A stretch of DNA of 64,000 nt from DATAUD01 sp036501665 (lineage in GTDB: Bacteria > Verrucomicrobiota > Verrucomicrobiia > Limisphaerales > Palsa-1400). The DNA is taken from the NCBI GenBank assembly GCA_036501665.1, contig DASXZW010000117.1, positions 1 to 64,000 of the forward strand, given 5' to 3'. The position numbers and the translations under genes were made by a program. Of the stretch, positions 26,875 through 35,766 are shown piece after piece (positions within the stretch are counted from its first letter, which is position 1; each line of letters begins with the position of its first letter). Under the pieces are notes generated by a model. That model had not been told where the DNA came from, made no database searches, and saw only the letters and a program-made list of their open reading frames with translations.

Positions 26875-28305
26875 ATGTCTTTTCTTTCCTTTGAATTTGC
26901 CCTATTCGTGGGGTTGGCATTGCTGATCTTTTACCTTGCGCCGCCAAGGTCGAGGCCGTGCCTGCTATTAGTTTTCTCCTACGTTTTCTATCTTAGTTGG
27001 AGTCCGGTTCATGCGCTATTGCTGGCCGCAGTAAGTGGCGGCGTTTATCTGGCCGGGTTGAGCATTGCAAAATGCGGTTCGGAAAAAGGAAAATTTGCCA
27101 GGATGACGCTGGGTGTCGCAATGCTTCTGGTATTACTATTTGCTTTCAAATCCGCCGTCTGGTTTTCAAGAATGTTCCATGCCGACCCGGCGATGTCTAT
27201 CATCGTGCCACTTGGACTTTCCTACTACGTGTTTAAAATGGTGGGCTACCTTATGGACGTCTATTGGGAAACTCTCCCCGCCCAGAACAACTTCGTAACT
27301 CTGGCGCTTTATGGCGCCTTTTTTCCACAAATTGTCAGCGGGCCGGTTCAGCGGGCGGGGGATTTTTTTGGCCAAATCGGAAAATTGCAAAATCCCGATC
27401 CCGGCGAATTTGCCGCTGGTCTTAGGCGCATCCTTTTCGGCTTGTTCAAAAAGATCGTGATAGCGGACTACCTCGCTGCGCCAGTCGCCAGTGTGCATGC
27501 CGATCCTTCCCGCTTCTCGTCGCTGGAACTCCTGTTCGGCGCCTATTGCTTTGCGATTGAATTATACGCGGATTTTTCGGGCATCACCGATATTGCCATT
27601 GGCATCGGCCAGCTATTTGGGATTAAAGGACCTGAAAACTTTGACCTTCCGTACTATTCACCCAATATCCAAATGTTCTGGCGACGCTGGCACATGTCTT
27701 TGACCTCGTGGTTGACGGACTATTTATTTACTCCGTTGCGAATGTCCCTGCGAACTCTGGGTTCTGCTGGGCTATACCTTGCCGTTGTTCTGAATTTTAT
27801 CGCAATCGGACTATGGCATGGATTGACGTGGGTCTTCTTTTTTTTTGGATTACTTAACGGAATATACATGGTCGTCTCGGTTATGACCTTGAAGCAGCGA
27901 AATAGATTCTTCCAGGCCAGGCCGGCCTTGGCTCAGATACGCGCTATCACGGGTCCTTTGATAACTTTTCACCTGATGGTCTTTGCCATGATTTTTTTCC
28001 GATCAGAGACTCTATCTTCCGCTTTTAAATATGTTGGATCGATGGTTCCAGGATGGGGAAACCGCTCTGTGACATTTGGTCGCTTTGACCAGGCGTTGCT
28101 AGGAGTTGCCTTCCGTCCACTGATGCTATGTTTTATTGCGTTTTTTGCTTCTGAGGCTGTTACATGGGCGGCGCGGCGTCAAATTTGCGTTGATTGGTTT
28201 TTCACGATGCCGGTATTTTTTCGACGAGCATTATACTGCGCGCTGGCCGCAACTGTTTTGCTCTTTTTCAAGGATTCATTGACCTTTATCTACGCCCGTT
28301 TCTGA
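26875..28305 (+). CDS. MBOAT family O-acyltransferase (AlgI/DltB-like)
   Basis: This 476-aa polytopic membrane protein has the AlgI/DltB layout: FAxFVxF-type start, YYVFKMVGYLMDVYW, GPVQRAGDFF, MFWRRWHMSLTSWLTDYLF and IGLWHGLTWVF, where His315 is the expected catalytic His. It should move an acyl group across the membrane to an extracytoplasmic polymer. The extreme C-terminus is FIYARF, resembling the aromatic tail of DltX and some AlgI-type proteins (from memory). It starts immediately after the ACP stop. Confidence 0.9.
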   Translation: MSFLSFEFALFVGLALLIFYLAPPRSRPCLLLVFSYVFYLSWSPVHALLLAAVSGGVYLAGLSIAKCGSEKGKFARMTLGVAMLLVLLFAFKSAVWFSRMFHADPAMSIIVPLGLSYYVFKMVGYLMDVYWETLPAQNNFVTLALYGAFFPQIVSGPVQRAGDFFGQIGKLQNPDPGEFAAGLRRILFGLFKKIVIADYLAAPVASVHADPSRFSSLELLFGAYCFAIELYADFSGITDIAIGIGQLFGIKGPENFDLPYYSPNIQMFWRRWHMSLTSWLTDYLFTPLRMSLRTLGSAGLYLAVVLNFIAIGLWHGLTWVFFFFGLLNGIYMVVSVMTLKQRNRFFQARPALAQIRAITGPLITFHLMVFAMIFFRSETLSSAFKYVGSMVPGWGNRSVTFGRFDQALLGVAFRPLMLCFIAFFASEAVTWAARRQICVDWFFTMPVFFRRALYCALAATVLLFFKDSLTFIYARF

Positions 28306-28318
28306 GGCAAGGCATCCG

Positions 28319-29641
28319 ATGAACTCGTCCAGCCCACATCGCTTGCAAAGCCAGCATTCCGGCGCCGCCGATGGGAGACGCAAATTGACCCTGCTTTTGG
28401 TTGCTCTGCCTCTCGTCGCCTGGGTGCTGTATGCAGCCTTGGGAGGCCGCGTTGCTTCCATCGTTTTTGTCAAATATGGAGAAAAACTTCTAGCCAAAGG
28501 CGACGGCAAATTCACTGATCCCGGCCTTTTCGTTAGAGGCATCCTGGAAGACGCAACGGTTATATTGACTGCTTCCTGTCTGCTTCTGTTGGCATATCGG
28601 GCAGCGTCCGCCGTTGCGGAACGACGCTTGCAAGCGCCGGCGCTTTGGGTCGTCAAGGGCTGGAGCATTTTTGTCTGCGTGAACGTCCTCGTTGCAGTTG
28701 CAGCGCATACGGCTCTGTTTTGGTGTCTTCTCTATACTGGCAGGGATGATATAGAAAATTTTACGCAATGGCATATTAAGGAAGCATTGATGGACGAAGC
28801 ATCCGCACCGAGCCTTGCCGTCCTATTGGGCAATAGCCAGACCCACGTGCAAATTGACCCTAAAATTCTGAACGAGCGGCTGACGGGGAAAATTTGGACG
28901 ACAGAGTTACATTTTCCGGGGAGCAGTATCTACGACACGATGCTTGCTCTGGAACGCGTCCGGAGTAGCCGTCTGAGATACGTCATCGCTTACGTAAGTG
29001 AAATTCCTTTTTATGGCGATAGCGATGACTACCGGATGATACTCTATTTTGGCCTTCGAGACTTGCCTCCCTATGTCAACCTAGGACCAGGGAGGCCCTT
29101 TTTCGATCGCTATGTTATCGGAGGCTTGTTAGGCGATATTTTCCCAGTCTATCAAATCTGGGAACCGCTAATGGCGCGCTTGCGAGGAGGAAATGTGCAG
29201 AAGAAGCAACAGGCCCGGTATGATGCCTCACTGGAATCCAGCCTTGAGGAGCGCGCGCGCCGCATTGCCAAAGATTATGAAGGAGCGGACAGTTCCTTCC
29301 AAAAAAGGGCGTTTGAGATTCTGGCGCAGAAATGCCGAGAACGAGACTGTCGGCTCGTTATTTGCGCGGGCCAATGCAATCCCATTCTCGAGCGCGCGAT
29401 GAATCCTTCCATTCGGCGTGATATGATGGATTTCCTCCACGAACAGGCGGCAAGGGACCCAAACATTATTCTCCTTGTGGATTCTCAAATGCCACGGCAA
29501 GTCGAAGCTGACTATGATAATGATCTAACTCATGTAAATGGCGCTGCGCGCGCGCGCTTTTCTAAGTATATCGCAGAAGTGCTTGAAAAGACGATCCAGA
29601 CTAACACGTCCGGTCTTACCGCCTATCCTGATCCACGCTGA
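28319..29641 (+). CDS. Membrane-anchored SGNH-like protein (DltD/AlgX-like role)
   Basis: The 440-aa protein has about three N-terminal membrane helices, then a soluble domain. An SGNH-type block I (LLGNSQTHVQI, Ser near residue 172) and a late DLTHVNGAAR (Asp/His near 402-405) give a plausible catalytic triad. Unlike typical GDS enzymes, the motif is GNSQ. Its position after an MBOAT matches DltD or AlgX/AlgJ, which help acyl transfer to surface polymers. The 13-nt gap to the MBOAT suggests one operon. Confidence 0.75.
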   Translation: MNSSSPHRLQSQHSGAADGRRKLTLLLVALPLVAWVLYAALGGRVASIVFVKYGEKLLAKGDGKFTDPGLFVRGILEDATVILTASCLLLLAYRAASAVAERRLQAPALWVVKGWSIFVCVNVLVAVAAHTALFWCLLYTGRDDIENFTQWHIKEALMDEASAPSLAVLLGNSQTHVQIDPKILNERLTGKIWTTELHFPGSSIYDTMLALERVRSSRLRYVIAYVSEIPFYGDSDDYRMILYFGLRDLPPYVNLGPGRPFFDRYVIGGLLGDIFPVYQIWEPLMARLRGGNVQKKQQARYDASLESSLEERARRIAKDYEGADSSFQKRAFEILAQKCRERDCRLVICAGQCNPILERAMNPSIRRDMMDFLHEQAARDPNIILLVDSQMPRQVEADYDNDLTHVNGAARARFSKYIAEVLEKTIQTNTSGLTAYPDPR

Positions 29642-29672
29642 CCGCGCCTACGAAAGCAGCTGTTGTATTTGA

Positions 29673-31514
29673 TCAGTTGTCCATTTTTGCGAGATATTCT
29701 GACAGGCGTTCGAGGGTTTGTTTGCCGCCTTCGAGCGCGCCGAATTCTTTCACGATGAAATCGCGTTTTTCCGTTGATGGGAAAACCATGCGGATGGTCA
29801 CTTTTGTTTTCGCAGTCGGCACGGTATCAAATGTCCAGGTCGCGATAAAGCTGACGCCCGGACCGCCCGTTCTGCGACCGCCATGAGAGAAAACGAGGCG
29901 TTCGGGCCTTGCGACTTCTTTGAAGATGCTCTTGTTCGGATAGATGGCGCCATCCGGGCCGCGCATGACGTGTTTCCAAACGCCGCCAGGGCGGACATCC
30001 ATTTCTTCGATTGTGTCAACAAATCCGCGTGGTCCCCACCAATGAACCACGTGCTTCGGATTGGTCATTGCCTCCCAAACCAGTTCGCGCGGCGCGTCAA
30101 CTATTCGACTGATTATCAGTTCGCGGTCGGCGGTATTATTTTCAAGATATTCCTTCAGCAAGGAACCGATGATCATCGTCCAGCCTTTTTGGAAGTTCTT
30201 GCGGGCGAATGCTTCCGTCTTCGGGAAACTGCCCAACCCCTGGTGTATCAGCTTTAATCGAGTCTTTTTTCCCTCGGGAAATAATTCAAAGATCACAAGC
30301 GAATGGCCTTCGTGCCTTTCGTAGCGCCAGGTGTAGGCGAGTTTCTTGTTTGGGACGGCCTCTGTGACGATGCACTTGTGAATGTATTTCATGCCGTCCT
30401 TTTCGGCGTGGAATTCAAATTCAAATCCCGGTTCCGCCTTGAATTCCTTCATTTCAAAAGACCACTGTTTGATCTCGTCGTTGTTGGTCAGGGCGCTCCA
30501 AACTTTCGCGGCGGGCGCATTTAAAGTTCGTTCGACGATCAAAGGAGGACCCGCGTACGCCACTAATTTCTCCAGGCGTTCCAAGCTTTGCGACATGCCC
30601 GCATCAAATCCGCCAATGTATTTGTTTGCTTCAGGCGATGTTTTAGTAACGCGTGAATGAACTTTAAGCAGAGTCTTGCCGGCTTTTTCAGTGAAGGCGA
30701 TGGTGTGGAGAAACTCGAAGAGCACCTTGCCGTTTTTGCTGGGAACATTAGCGGTGAATACCAGGCGTTTTGGCGCAACAACTTCGCGGAATTTGCCGCC
30801 CATGGGATGTTCGGTTCCGTCTGGCCCGCGCATGACCACATAAATTGTTTTGCCAGGGCGCGCATCCCATTCGCAAACGGGATTCATAAAGTGGTGCGGC
30901 CCCCACCATTGCGCCAATTGTTTGGGGTCGGTCCACGCTTTGAAAACAACTTCGCGCGGCGCGGCAATCTCGCGCTCGAAAACAAATTCGTGCCCGGCAA
31001 AATCTGTTACTCCTTCCAAGGCGGATTTTTTTGCCGCAGTTTTGCCGTCAGTGATCTCGCCCGCTTCAATGAGGCGCGTGAATTTCTTAATCGCCGAAGT
31101 CCAGCCTTCGTTGTGATCGGAAGCATCTTCCTTGTCCGGAAAACCTTCGTGGACAAACGTCAAATTCGTCTTGTTGCCGAGGTCTTCAAAATCAACCGTG
31201 ATGACGCTGTTCGGCATGGCGTAGGCTTTCCATTCCCAGGTGAACTGGAGCCGCTTATTCTTGACAACATCCTTGTATTTCCCGACGGCGATGTGGTCGC
31301 CTTTCTTGGAAACCATGTGGACGCGAAACGAGCCACCGACTTTGACGCTGGCTTTCACGCTCTTGCATTCGACGTCCTCCGGGCCGAACCATTGCGCCAT
31401 GAGTTTGGGATCGGTCCATGCCTTATAGACGAGCGGACACGGTGCTTTGATTGTTCGCTGAATGACGACTTTTGGGACGGCGGATTTTTTTGCGGGCGAT
31501 TTTTGTGCGGTCAT
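29673..31514 (-). CDS. Four-domain AHSA1/SRPBCC (START-like) protein
   Basis: The ATG at 31514 overlaps the ArsR stop by 4 nt and starts MTAQKSPAKKSAVPKVVIQR, so the longer frame upstream is not used. The 613-aa product holds four tandem AHSA1/SRPBCC domains, beginning near residues 12 (VVIQRTIKAPCPLVYKAWT), 155 (FEREIAAPREVVFKAWTDP), 315 (VERTLNAPAAKVWSALT) and 460 (ISRIVDAPRELVWEAMTNP). Family members are usually single-domain hydrophobic-ligand-binding proteins, so a fourfold fusion is unusual. Function is unknown; the ArsR partner is typical. Confidence 0.88.
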   Translation of the reverse strand: MTAQKSPAKKSAVPKVVIQRTIKAPCPLVYKAWTDPKLMAQWFGPEDVECKSVKASVKVGGSFRVHMVSKKGDHIAVGKYKDVVKNKRLQFTWEWKAYAMPNSVITVDFEDLGNKTNLTFVHEGFPDKEDASDHNEGWTSAIKKFTRLIEAGEITDGKTAAKKSALEGVTDFAGHEFVFEREIAAPREVVFKAWTDPKQLAQWWGPHHFMNPVCEWDARPGKTIYVVMRGPDGTEHPMGGKFREVVAPKRLVFTANVPSKNGKVLFEFLHTIAFTEKAGKTLLKVHSRVTKTSPEANKYIGGFDAGMSQSLERLEKLVAYAGPPLIVERTLNAPAAKVWSALTNNDEIKQWSFEMKEFKAEPGFEFEFHAEKDGMKYIHKCIVTEAVPNKKLAYTWRYERHEGHSLVIFELFPEGKKTRLKLIHQGLGSFPKTEAFARKNFQKGWTMIIGSLLKEYLENNTADRELIISRIVDAPRELVWEAMTNPKHVVHWWGPRGFVDTIEEMDVRPGGVWKHVMRGPDGAIYPNKSIFKEVARPERLVFSHGGRRTGGPGVSFIATWTFDTVPTAKTKVTIRMVFPSTEKRDFIVKEFGALEGGKQTLERLSEYLAKMDN

Positions 31515-31858
31515 TTTGTCTTCTCCTCGGTTTGCAATTTTTTGAGATATTCCTCCAGACGATCCAGGCTGGCTTCCCAGAAACGGCGGTATTCCTCGAT
31601 CCACCGGGAAGCCTGCTTCATCGGCGCCGCTTCCAGTTTCAACGAATGCACGCGCCCGTTGCGACTGCGGCGGATGAGGCCGGCGTTTTCCAAAACGCGG
31701 AGATGCTTCGAGACGGCCGGGAGCGACATCGAATAAGGCCGCGCAAGATCGGTAACGCAATGTTCGCCGCGCGATAGACGGGCCAGGATGCGGCGGCGGG
31801 TAGGGTCAGCCAGCGCCGCAAAGGTGCGGTCCAATGAAGGCGTGTGACGTTTAACCAT
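31511..31858 (-). CDS. ArsR-family winged-helix repressor
   Basis: This 115-aa protein has the ArsR winged helix: ALADPTRRRILARLSRGEHCVTDLARP, then SLPAVSKHLRVLENAGLIRR. No CxC metal motif follows the recognition helix, so it is a metal-independent member like those that pair with AHSA1 genes. It probably represses its own operon, including the four-domain AHSA1 gene that overlaps its stop by 4 nt. Confidence 0.9.
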   Translation of the reverse strand: MVKRHTPSLDRTFAALADPTRRRILARLSRGEHCVTDLARPYSMSLPAVSKHLRVLENAGLIRRSRNGRVHSLKLEAAPMKQASRWIEEYRRFWEASLDRLEEYLKKLQTEEKTK

Positions 31859-32044
31859 GTGGTTAAATATAGCGACGGTGAATTTTCAATGCAACAGTTA
31901 TTTTACGAGCTAGAACAAACCTGCGCCGCCTCTTTTAAAAAACCGCCAACTCGCGTCGGAGTGTCTAAAATTTGGACGCGGAAAATGAGTAAAAATTTTC
32001 ATTCACTCGTTTGACAGACTTTAGGTGACGAGAGAGATTTAGCC

Positions 32045-32389
32045 GTGATAATAGAATCAATAGACCCCCACAATAGTTCGGAAATTGAACTCGCTTGCAG
32101 GACCTTGCCTCCGATCGACGAGATTGTTTTTCACGAGTTTTCCAGCCTTCTTAAAAGCGCCGGAAAATCTCACATTGCCAGATTCAGACAGGACGAAGGA
32201 AAACTTTTCATCAGCCACGCGGTATGGTCGCCAAAACTCAGGGACACGATCGACGGCTTTCTGACGCAGGCAGAAAGGTCGTCGATGCAGGCCCAAAAGG
32301 CTGCGGCCGAAAAAGCCCGGATGGCGCGACACAAAAAGGATCGCGCACTCGACTTCGCCTCGAAAAGCCTGGGTGTTCCGATTAAGTAG
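32045..32389 (+). CDS. Hypothetical protein
   Basis: This 114-aa frame starts with GTG at 32045 after a GAGAGA tract. It reads as a plausible soluble protein with a Lys/Ala/Glu-rich helical C-terminus (QAQKAAAEKARMARHKKDRA). I recognise no family. The gap to the next gene is about 100 bp. Modest confidence that it is expressed. Confidence 0.45.
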   Translation: MIIESIDPHNSSEIELACRTLPPIDEIVFHEFSSLLKSAGKSHIARFRQDEGKLFISHAVWSPKLRDTIDGFLTQAERSSMQAQKAAAEKARMARHKKDRALDFASKSLGVPIK

Positions 32390-32487
32390 CGCAGGCGTTT
32401 TTCGACAGTTCGTTCTGACACAATTCTTCGCTTCGTTGACGGCGGTTTTAAGTGTGGTAGCTTGAGAAAGATTTAACCCGCGTATTT

Positions 32488-32823
32488 ATGAATGACGATG
32501 TGCCTGAGATGAACATATCAACTGCAAACGCGCGTCTGGAGAATCTTGTCTCGGCGTGGAACCAGTCTTCTTTCGAGCGATATTGCGCCGATTTTACCCA
32601 AGGCTTGGTGGACCACTACAATCCCGGTTACTTCAGCCGGATTCGCTCCCAGTCCGGGCAGTGGCTGTCAAATAAATATCTCGGCTGCCTCAAGCAAGGT
32701 CGCCATCTTGTTTATCTTTGGCAGTCCAGATTCGAGGGTTCGGAGAACGACGTTTTGTTTTCGTTGACGCTGACCGCCGACGGGCACATCGCCGGTTTGC
32801 TGAAACGCTTTTCGAAAGTTTAA
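32488..32823 (+). CDS. Hypothetical small protein, possibly DUF3887/NTF2-like
   Basis: This 111-aa protein has an N-terminal helix (ARLENLVSAWNQSSFERYCADF) and strands such as GRHLVYLWQSRFEG and DVLFSLTLTADGHIAGLLKRF. That pattern is like an alpha+beta NTF2 or DUF3887-type module of 100-130 residues. It has no signal peptide. Assignment is weak; it may bind a small ligand or support growth regulation. Confidence 0.5.
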   Translation: MNDDVPEMNISTANARLENLVSAWNQSSFERYCADFTQGLVDHYNPGYFSRIRSQSGQWLSNKYLGCLKQGRHLVYLWQSRFEGSENDVLFSLTLTADGHIAGLLKRFSKV

Positions 32824-32835
32824 AAGACCGATTGT

Positions 32836-34557
32836 CTAAGTGCTCGCGCCGGAAAACTGATCGATTTTGTGTTTGATGGCGTCGTTCGGTTCGAGGGTAA
32901 TTGATTTTTTCCAGGCGGCGACCGCTTTTTCCTTCTGGCCCACACCGAGGTAAACATCGCCCAGGTGATCTTCGACAGTCGGGTCCGGTTCCGGGGTGAA
33001 TTGCTCGGCTTTAATCATCCACGGCAGGGCTTCTTTCGGAAGGTTGAGTTTGTAGAGGACCCAACCCATGCTGTCAAGATAAGCGCCATTTTGCGGTTCG
33101 AGCTTGATCGCTTTTTCGATCATCGCGCGGGCTCGCGGAAGTTGCTCGCCATTGTCCGCCAGCATGAAACCCAAATAATTAAGCGCCTCTGCGAAGTCCG
33201 GCGCGCGGTCGATGCACTTTTGAAGGTATTCCTCTGCTTGCTTGAATTGTTTGTCGCGTTCGCACGCCGCGCCAAATTGAAAATAGAACCGCTGGTCCAA
33301 AAGGGACGGCTGCGTTGCGAGGCCAATGATCTCGGCTTCCTTGAAATGATGGATGGCGTCCGGGTAATTCTTGATGTGCGCGTAAACGATGCCCGTGTAA
33401 AACTCGCCGGCGAAGGATTTCGGAAATTGGACGTGAGCGCGGTCAAGCGCTTCAAAGGCTTCCTTGCTTTGATGAACGTCCAACTCCGCGAGCGCCAGAT
33501 CATAATAGGCCTGCTCAATGCTCGGGTCCCAGCGCAGCGCGTGTTCAAAATCGTCTATGGCCTCGGCAGGCTTGCCCCCTTCGTAAGCAAGTTCGCCAAG
33601 AAAATACCAGGCGCGCGGATAGCTCGTCGGGTTATCGCGGACGATGGCCTCAAGCTGCTTCATCGCATTCGTCCGGTCTTCAGCCTGAAGGTAGATTCCC
33701 GCGAGTTTTTCGTGAAGGGCGTCCAAAACGGTGGACCCATCAGGATATTGGGTCAGGAGTCGTTTATAAATTTCCGCTGCCTTTGCGGGTTGTTCAAAAC
33801 CGGCGTAAGCGTCGGCGAGCCTTTGCCATATTTCCGGCGCGGTGAATTTTTGGGTTGCCTCTCGATCCAGAACGGCGACTGCATGAGATTTTGCTGCGGC
33901 ATCTTTGGGCTGGTCCTTGAGATAAACGAGGTAAAGATCAGCCAGCGTGGCCAACGTCAGCGGGTCAGGATGGACATCGCGCGCCGCCCGATCAAGGGTC
34001 TTGAGCGCTTCGGGAAACTTGGAATTGTGCAGGTAAACCGCGACCTGGCATTCGTAGCCATCAAGGCTGGCGGGACGGCGCTGAATGGCCAACTTGCTCG
34101 TCGCAAGCGCTTGATCGGAATGGCCCGAAGCCAGTTGTGCGCGAGCCAGCCAGCTTAACAGCGTGGCTGACGCGTCCGGTCGGTGCGCCGATTTCGTCAG
34201 GAGCGAGAGGGCCTTCGCAGTTTCCTTGTTCTTGAGATAACGCTCCGCGACGAAAATGACGAGCTTCTCGTTCGACGGATCTGCGAGAGCGGCATCGTCG
34301 TACTGCGTGATGGCCTGGCCTTCCTGATCGTTTTCTTCGAGCGTGACTCCTGTGGCAAACCGGGCGAAAGCCTCCGGATTGCCGGGGGCCAAATGCACCG
34401 GAGCCGGCTTTTCGCCAGTCTCTTCCGCGACGCGGCTCGGGTCCTGGTCGTCTGGTCGCTGTGCAGTGGACGCCCCTGATTTCCTGACTCCGGTTTCGCA
34501 ACCGGAAATCAGGACGCCTCCCAAGGCGAGCACAATGATGGAATGGAATGCCTTCAT
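32836..34557 (-). CDS. TPR-repeat lipoprotein
   Basis: Starting at the ATG at 34557 gives 573 residues with a lipoprotein signal (MKAFHSIIVLALGGVLISGC, lipobox LISGC). A short Ser/Glu-rich linker follows, then about twelve tetratricopeptide repeats (for example ALRWDPSIEQAYYDLALAEL, AEEYLQKCIDRAPDFAEALN, YLDSMGWVLYKL). These proteins scaffold envelope assembly. It could act at the outer membrane with secretion or polysaccharide machinery; no neighbour clarifies this. Confidence 0.88.
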   Translation of the reverse strand: MKAFHSIIVLALGGVLISGCETGVRKSGASTAQRPDDQDPSRVAEETGEKPAPVHLAPGNPEAFARFATGVTLEENDQEGQAITQYDDAALADPSNEKLVIFVAERYLKNKETAKALSLLTKSAHRPDASATLLSWLARAQLASGHSDQALATSKLAIQRRPASLDGYECQVAVYLHNSKFPEALKTLDRAARDVHPDPLTLATLADLYLVYLKDQPKDAAAKSHAVAVLDREATQKFTAPEIWQRLADAYAGFEQPAKAAEIYKRLLTQYPDGSTVLDALHEKLAGIYLQAEDRTNAMKQLEAIVRDNPTSYPRAWYFLGELAYEGGKPAEAIDDFEHALRWDPSIEQAYYDLALAELDVHQSKEAFEALDRAHVQFPKSFAGEFYTGIVYAHIKNYPDAIHHFKEAEIIGLATQPSLLDQRFYFQFGAACERDKQFKQAEEYLQKCIDRAPDFAEALNYLGFMLADNGEQLPRARAMIEKAIKLEPQNGAYLDSMGWVLYKLNLPKEALPWMIKAEQFTPEPDPTVEDHLGDVYLGVGQKEKAVAAWKKSITLEPNDAIKHKIDQFSGAST

Positions 34558-34635
34558 GCGTAGATCAACGACCCAAAAGCACCGCTTCCGCATAATCGCG
34601 GATTCCGCCTGCTCAATACGACTGACGCGCCCGGC

Positions 34636-34737
34636 CTACTTCTGCCAGGTGCGTTTCTTGTGGCGGTTGGCGCGCAACTTTTTGCGCCGTTTATGCTTAT
34701 TAATTTTGCTTTTGCGACGTTTTTTTAGTGATCCCAT
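34636..34737 (-). CDS. Small mS38/COX24 (AURKAIP1)-type ribosomal protein
   Basis: This 33-aa, extremely basic frame begins MGSLKKRRKSKINKHKRRKK and ends with HKKRTWQK. It matches the AURKAIP1/COX24 family, related to mitochondrial mS38 and actinobacterial bS22, known from bacterial genomes as a 30S-associated small subunit protein. It is too short for usual gene callers. It lies between hisG and the TPR gene. Confidence 0.8.
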   Translation of the reverse strand: MGSLKKRRKSKINKHKRRKKLRANRHKKRTWQK

Positions 34738-34760
34738 AGTTTTTGTTTAAGTACGCGGCC

Positions 34761-35639
34761 TCAATATACCACTTTATTCAAAGGGTATTCAATAATTCCT
34801 TCTGCGCCCGCCGCTTTGAGCTGCGGGATCAATTCCCGGACCACTTTCTCGTCGATAATGGTTTCGACAGCGACCCACCCCGGTTGACTCAAATTAGAAA
34901 TGGTCGGGTTGCGCAATGAGGGAAGTTTCTTGATAAGGCCGTCTAAATTCTTCTGTTGAAGGTTCAATTTCAGCCCGACTTTGTTCTCGGCGTCCAGCGC
35001 GCCGCGAAGGAGAAGGGCCAAAGTCTCGATCTTTTTCCGTTTCCAGGCGTCCTTCCACGAATCATGATTGGCGATCAGGCGCGGGGTGGAAACGAGGAGC
35101 GTATCGACGATTCGGAGCTTGTTCGCGCGCAACGACGACCCGGTTTCCGTGATTTCCACGATTGCATCGACTAATTCGTGCGCCTTGACCTCTGTTGCGC
35201 CCCAGGAAAATTCCACCTCAGCTTTGACGCCATGACGGCGCAGGTAACGCTTGGTGAGGTTCACAACCTCAGTGGCAATCCGTTTGCCCTTCAAATCTTT
35301 CGGACTGCGGATTGGGGAATCTTCCGGGACCGCGAGCACCCACTTGGCTGGCAAACTGGTTGCCTTGCTGAAAATAAATTCGCCGACTTCATGCACTTTG
35401 GAGCCGTTTTCAACGACCCAATCATGGCCGGTAATGCCGCAATCGAGATATCCGTGCTCGACGTAACGGCTGATTTCCTGCGCGCGAATGAGGCGGATCG
35501 AAAGCTCCTCATCATCCACATAAGGCGCGTACGAACGGCTGCTGACTTGAATGTGAAAGCCGGCCTTCGCCATTTTTGCGATGGCGGCTTCCTGGAGGCT
35601 GCCTTTCGGCAGGCCCAATTTGAGAATTTCTTTATTCAT
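34761..35639 (-). CDS. hisG: ATP phosphoribosyltransferase
   Basis: The 292-aa product is the long HisG form, with a catalytic type 2 periplasmic-binding-like fold (LKLGLPKGSLQE, CGITGHDWV), PRPP-binding DAIVEITETGSSLRANKL, and a C-terminal ACT-like regulatory domain. It performs the first step of histidine biosynthesis and is feedback-inhibited by histidine in the long form. I use ATG 35639 instead of the preceding GTG. Its start lies inside the end of a small gene, which itself overlaps purN. Confidence 0.93.
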   Translation of the reverse strand: MNKEILKLGLPKGSLQEAAIAKMAKAGFHIQVSSRSYAPYVDDEELSIRLIRAQEISRYVEHGYLDCGITGHDWVVENGSKVHEVGEFIFSKATSLPAKWVLAVPEDSPIRSPKDLKGKRIATEVVNLTKRYLRRHGVKAEVEFSWGATEVKAHELVDAIVEITETGSSLRANKLRIVDTLLVSTPRLIANHDSWKDAWKRKKIETLALLLRGALDAENKVGLKLNLQQKNLDGLIKKLPSLRNPTISNLSQPGWVAVETIIDEKVVRELIPQLKAAGAEGIIEYPLNKVVY

Positions 35640-35766
35640 CACTTCGGCCCAAATCGCGCTTGACGCGCGGACGGGCGTACTTCTTGGCGGAGTGCTTGAC
35701 CCGCGTAACCGGGGAGATTTTCCATTGTCTGCGCGGCAAAGCCAACTTTTTCTTTTTGGCCTTCAT
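35632..35766 (-). CDS. Conserved-looking small basic protein nested between purN and hisG
   Basis: This 44-aa protein is rich in Lys/Arg (MKAKKKKLALPRRQWKISPV, ending KRDLGRSDE). Its ATG overlaps the purN stop by 4 nt and its stop overlaps the hisG start by 8 nt, which is strong evidence of a real, coupled gene. It resembles an RNA- or ribosome-binding peptide. I do not know a named family for it. Confidence 0.65.
   Translation of the reverse strand: MKAKKKKLALPRRQWKISPVTRVKHSAKKYARPRVKRDLGRSDE

Noticed and set aside
30657..31736. Open frame opposite the AHSA1 gene
   Set aside because: Antisense shadow; no domain pattern.
32965..34158. 397-codon open frame opposite the TPR gene
   Set aside because: Antisense to clear TPR repeats, so an artefact of codon bias.
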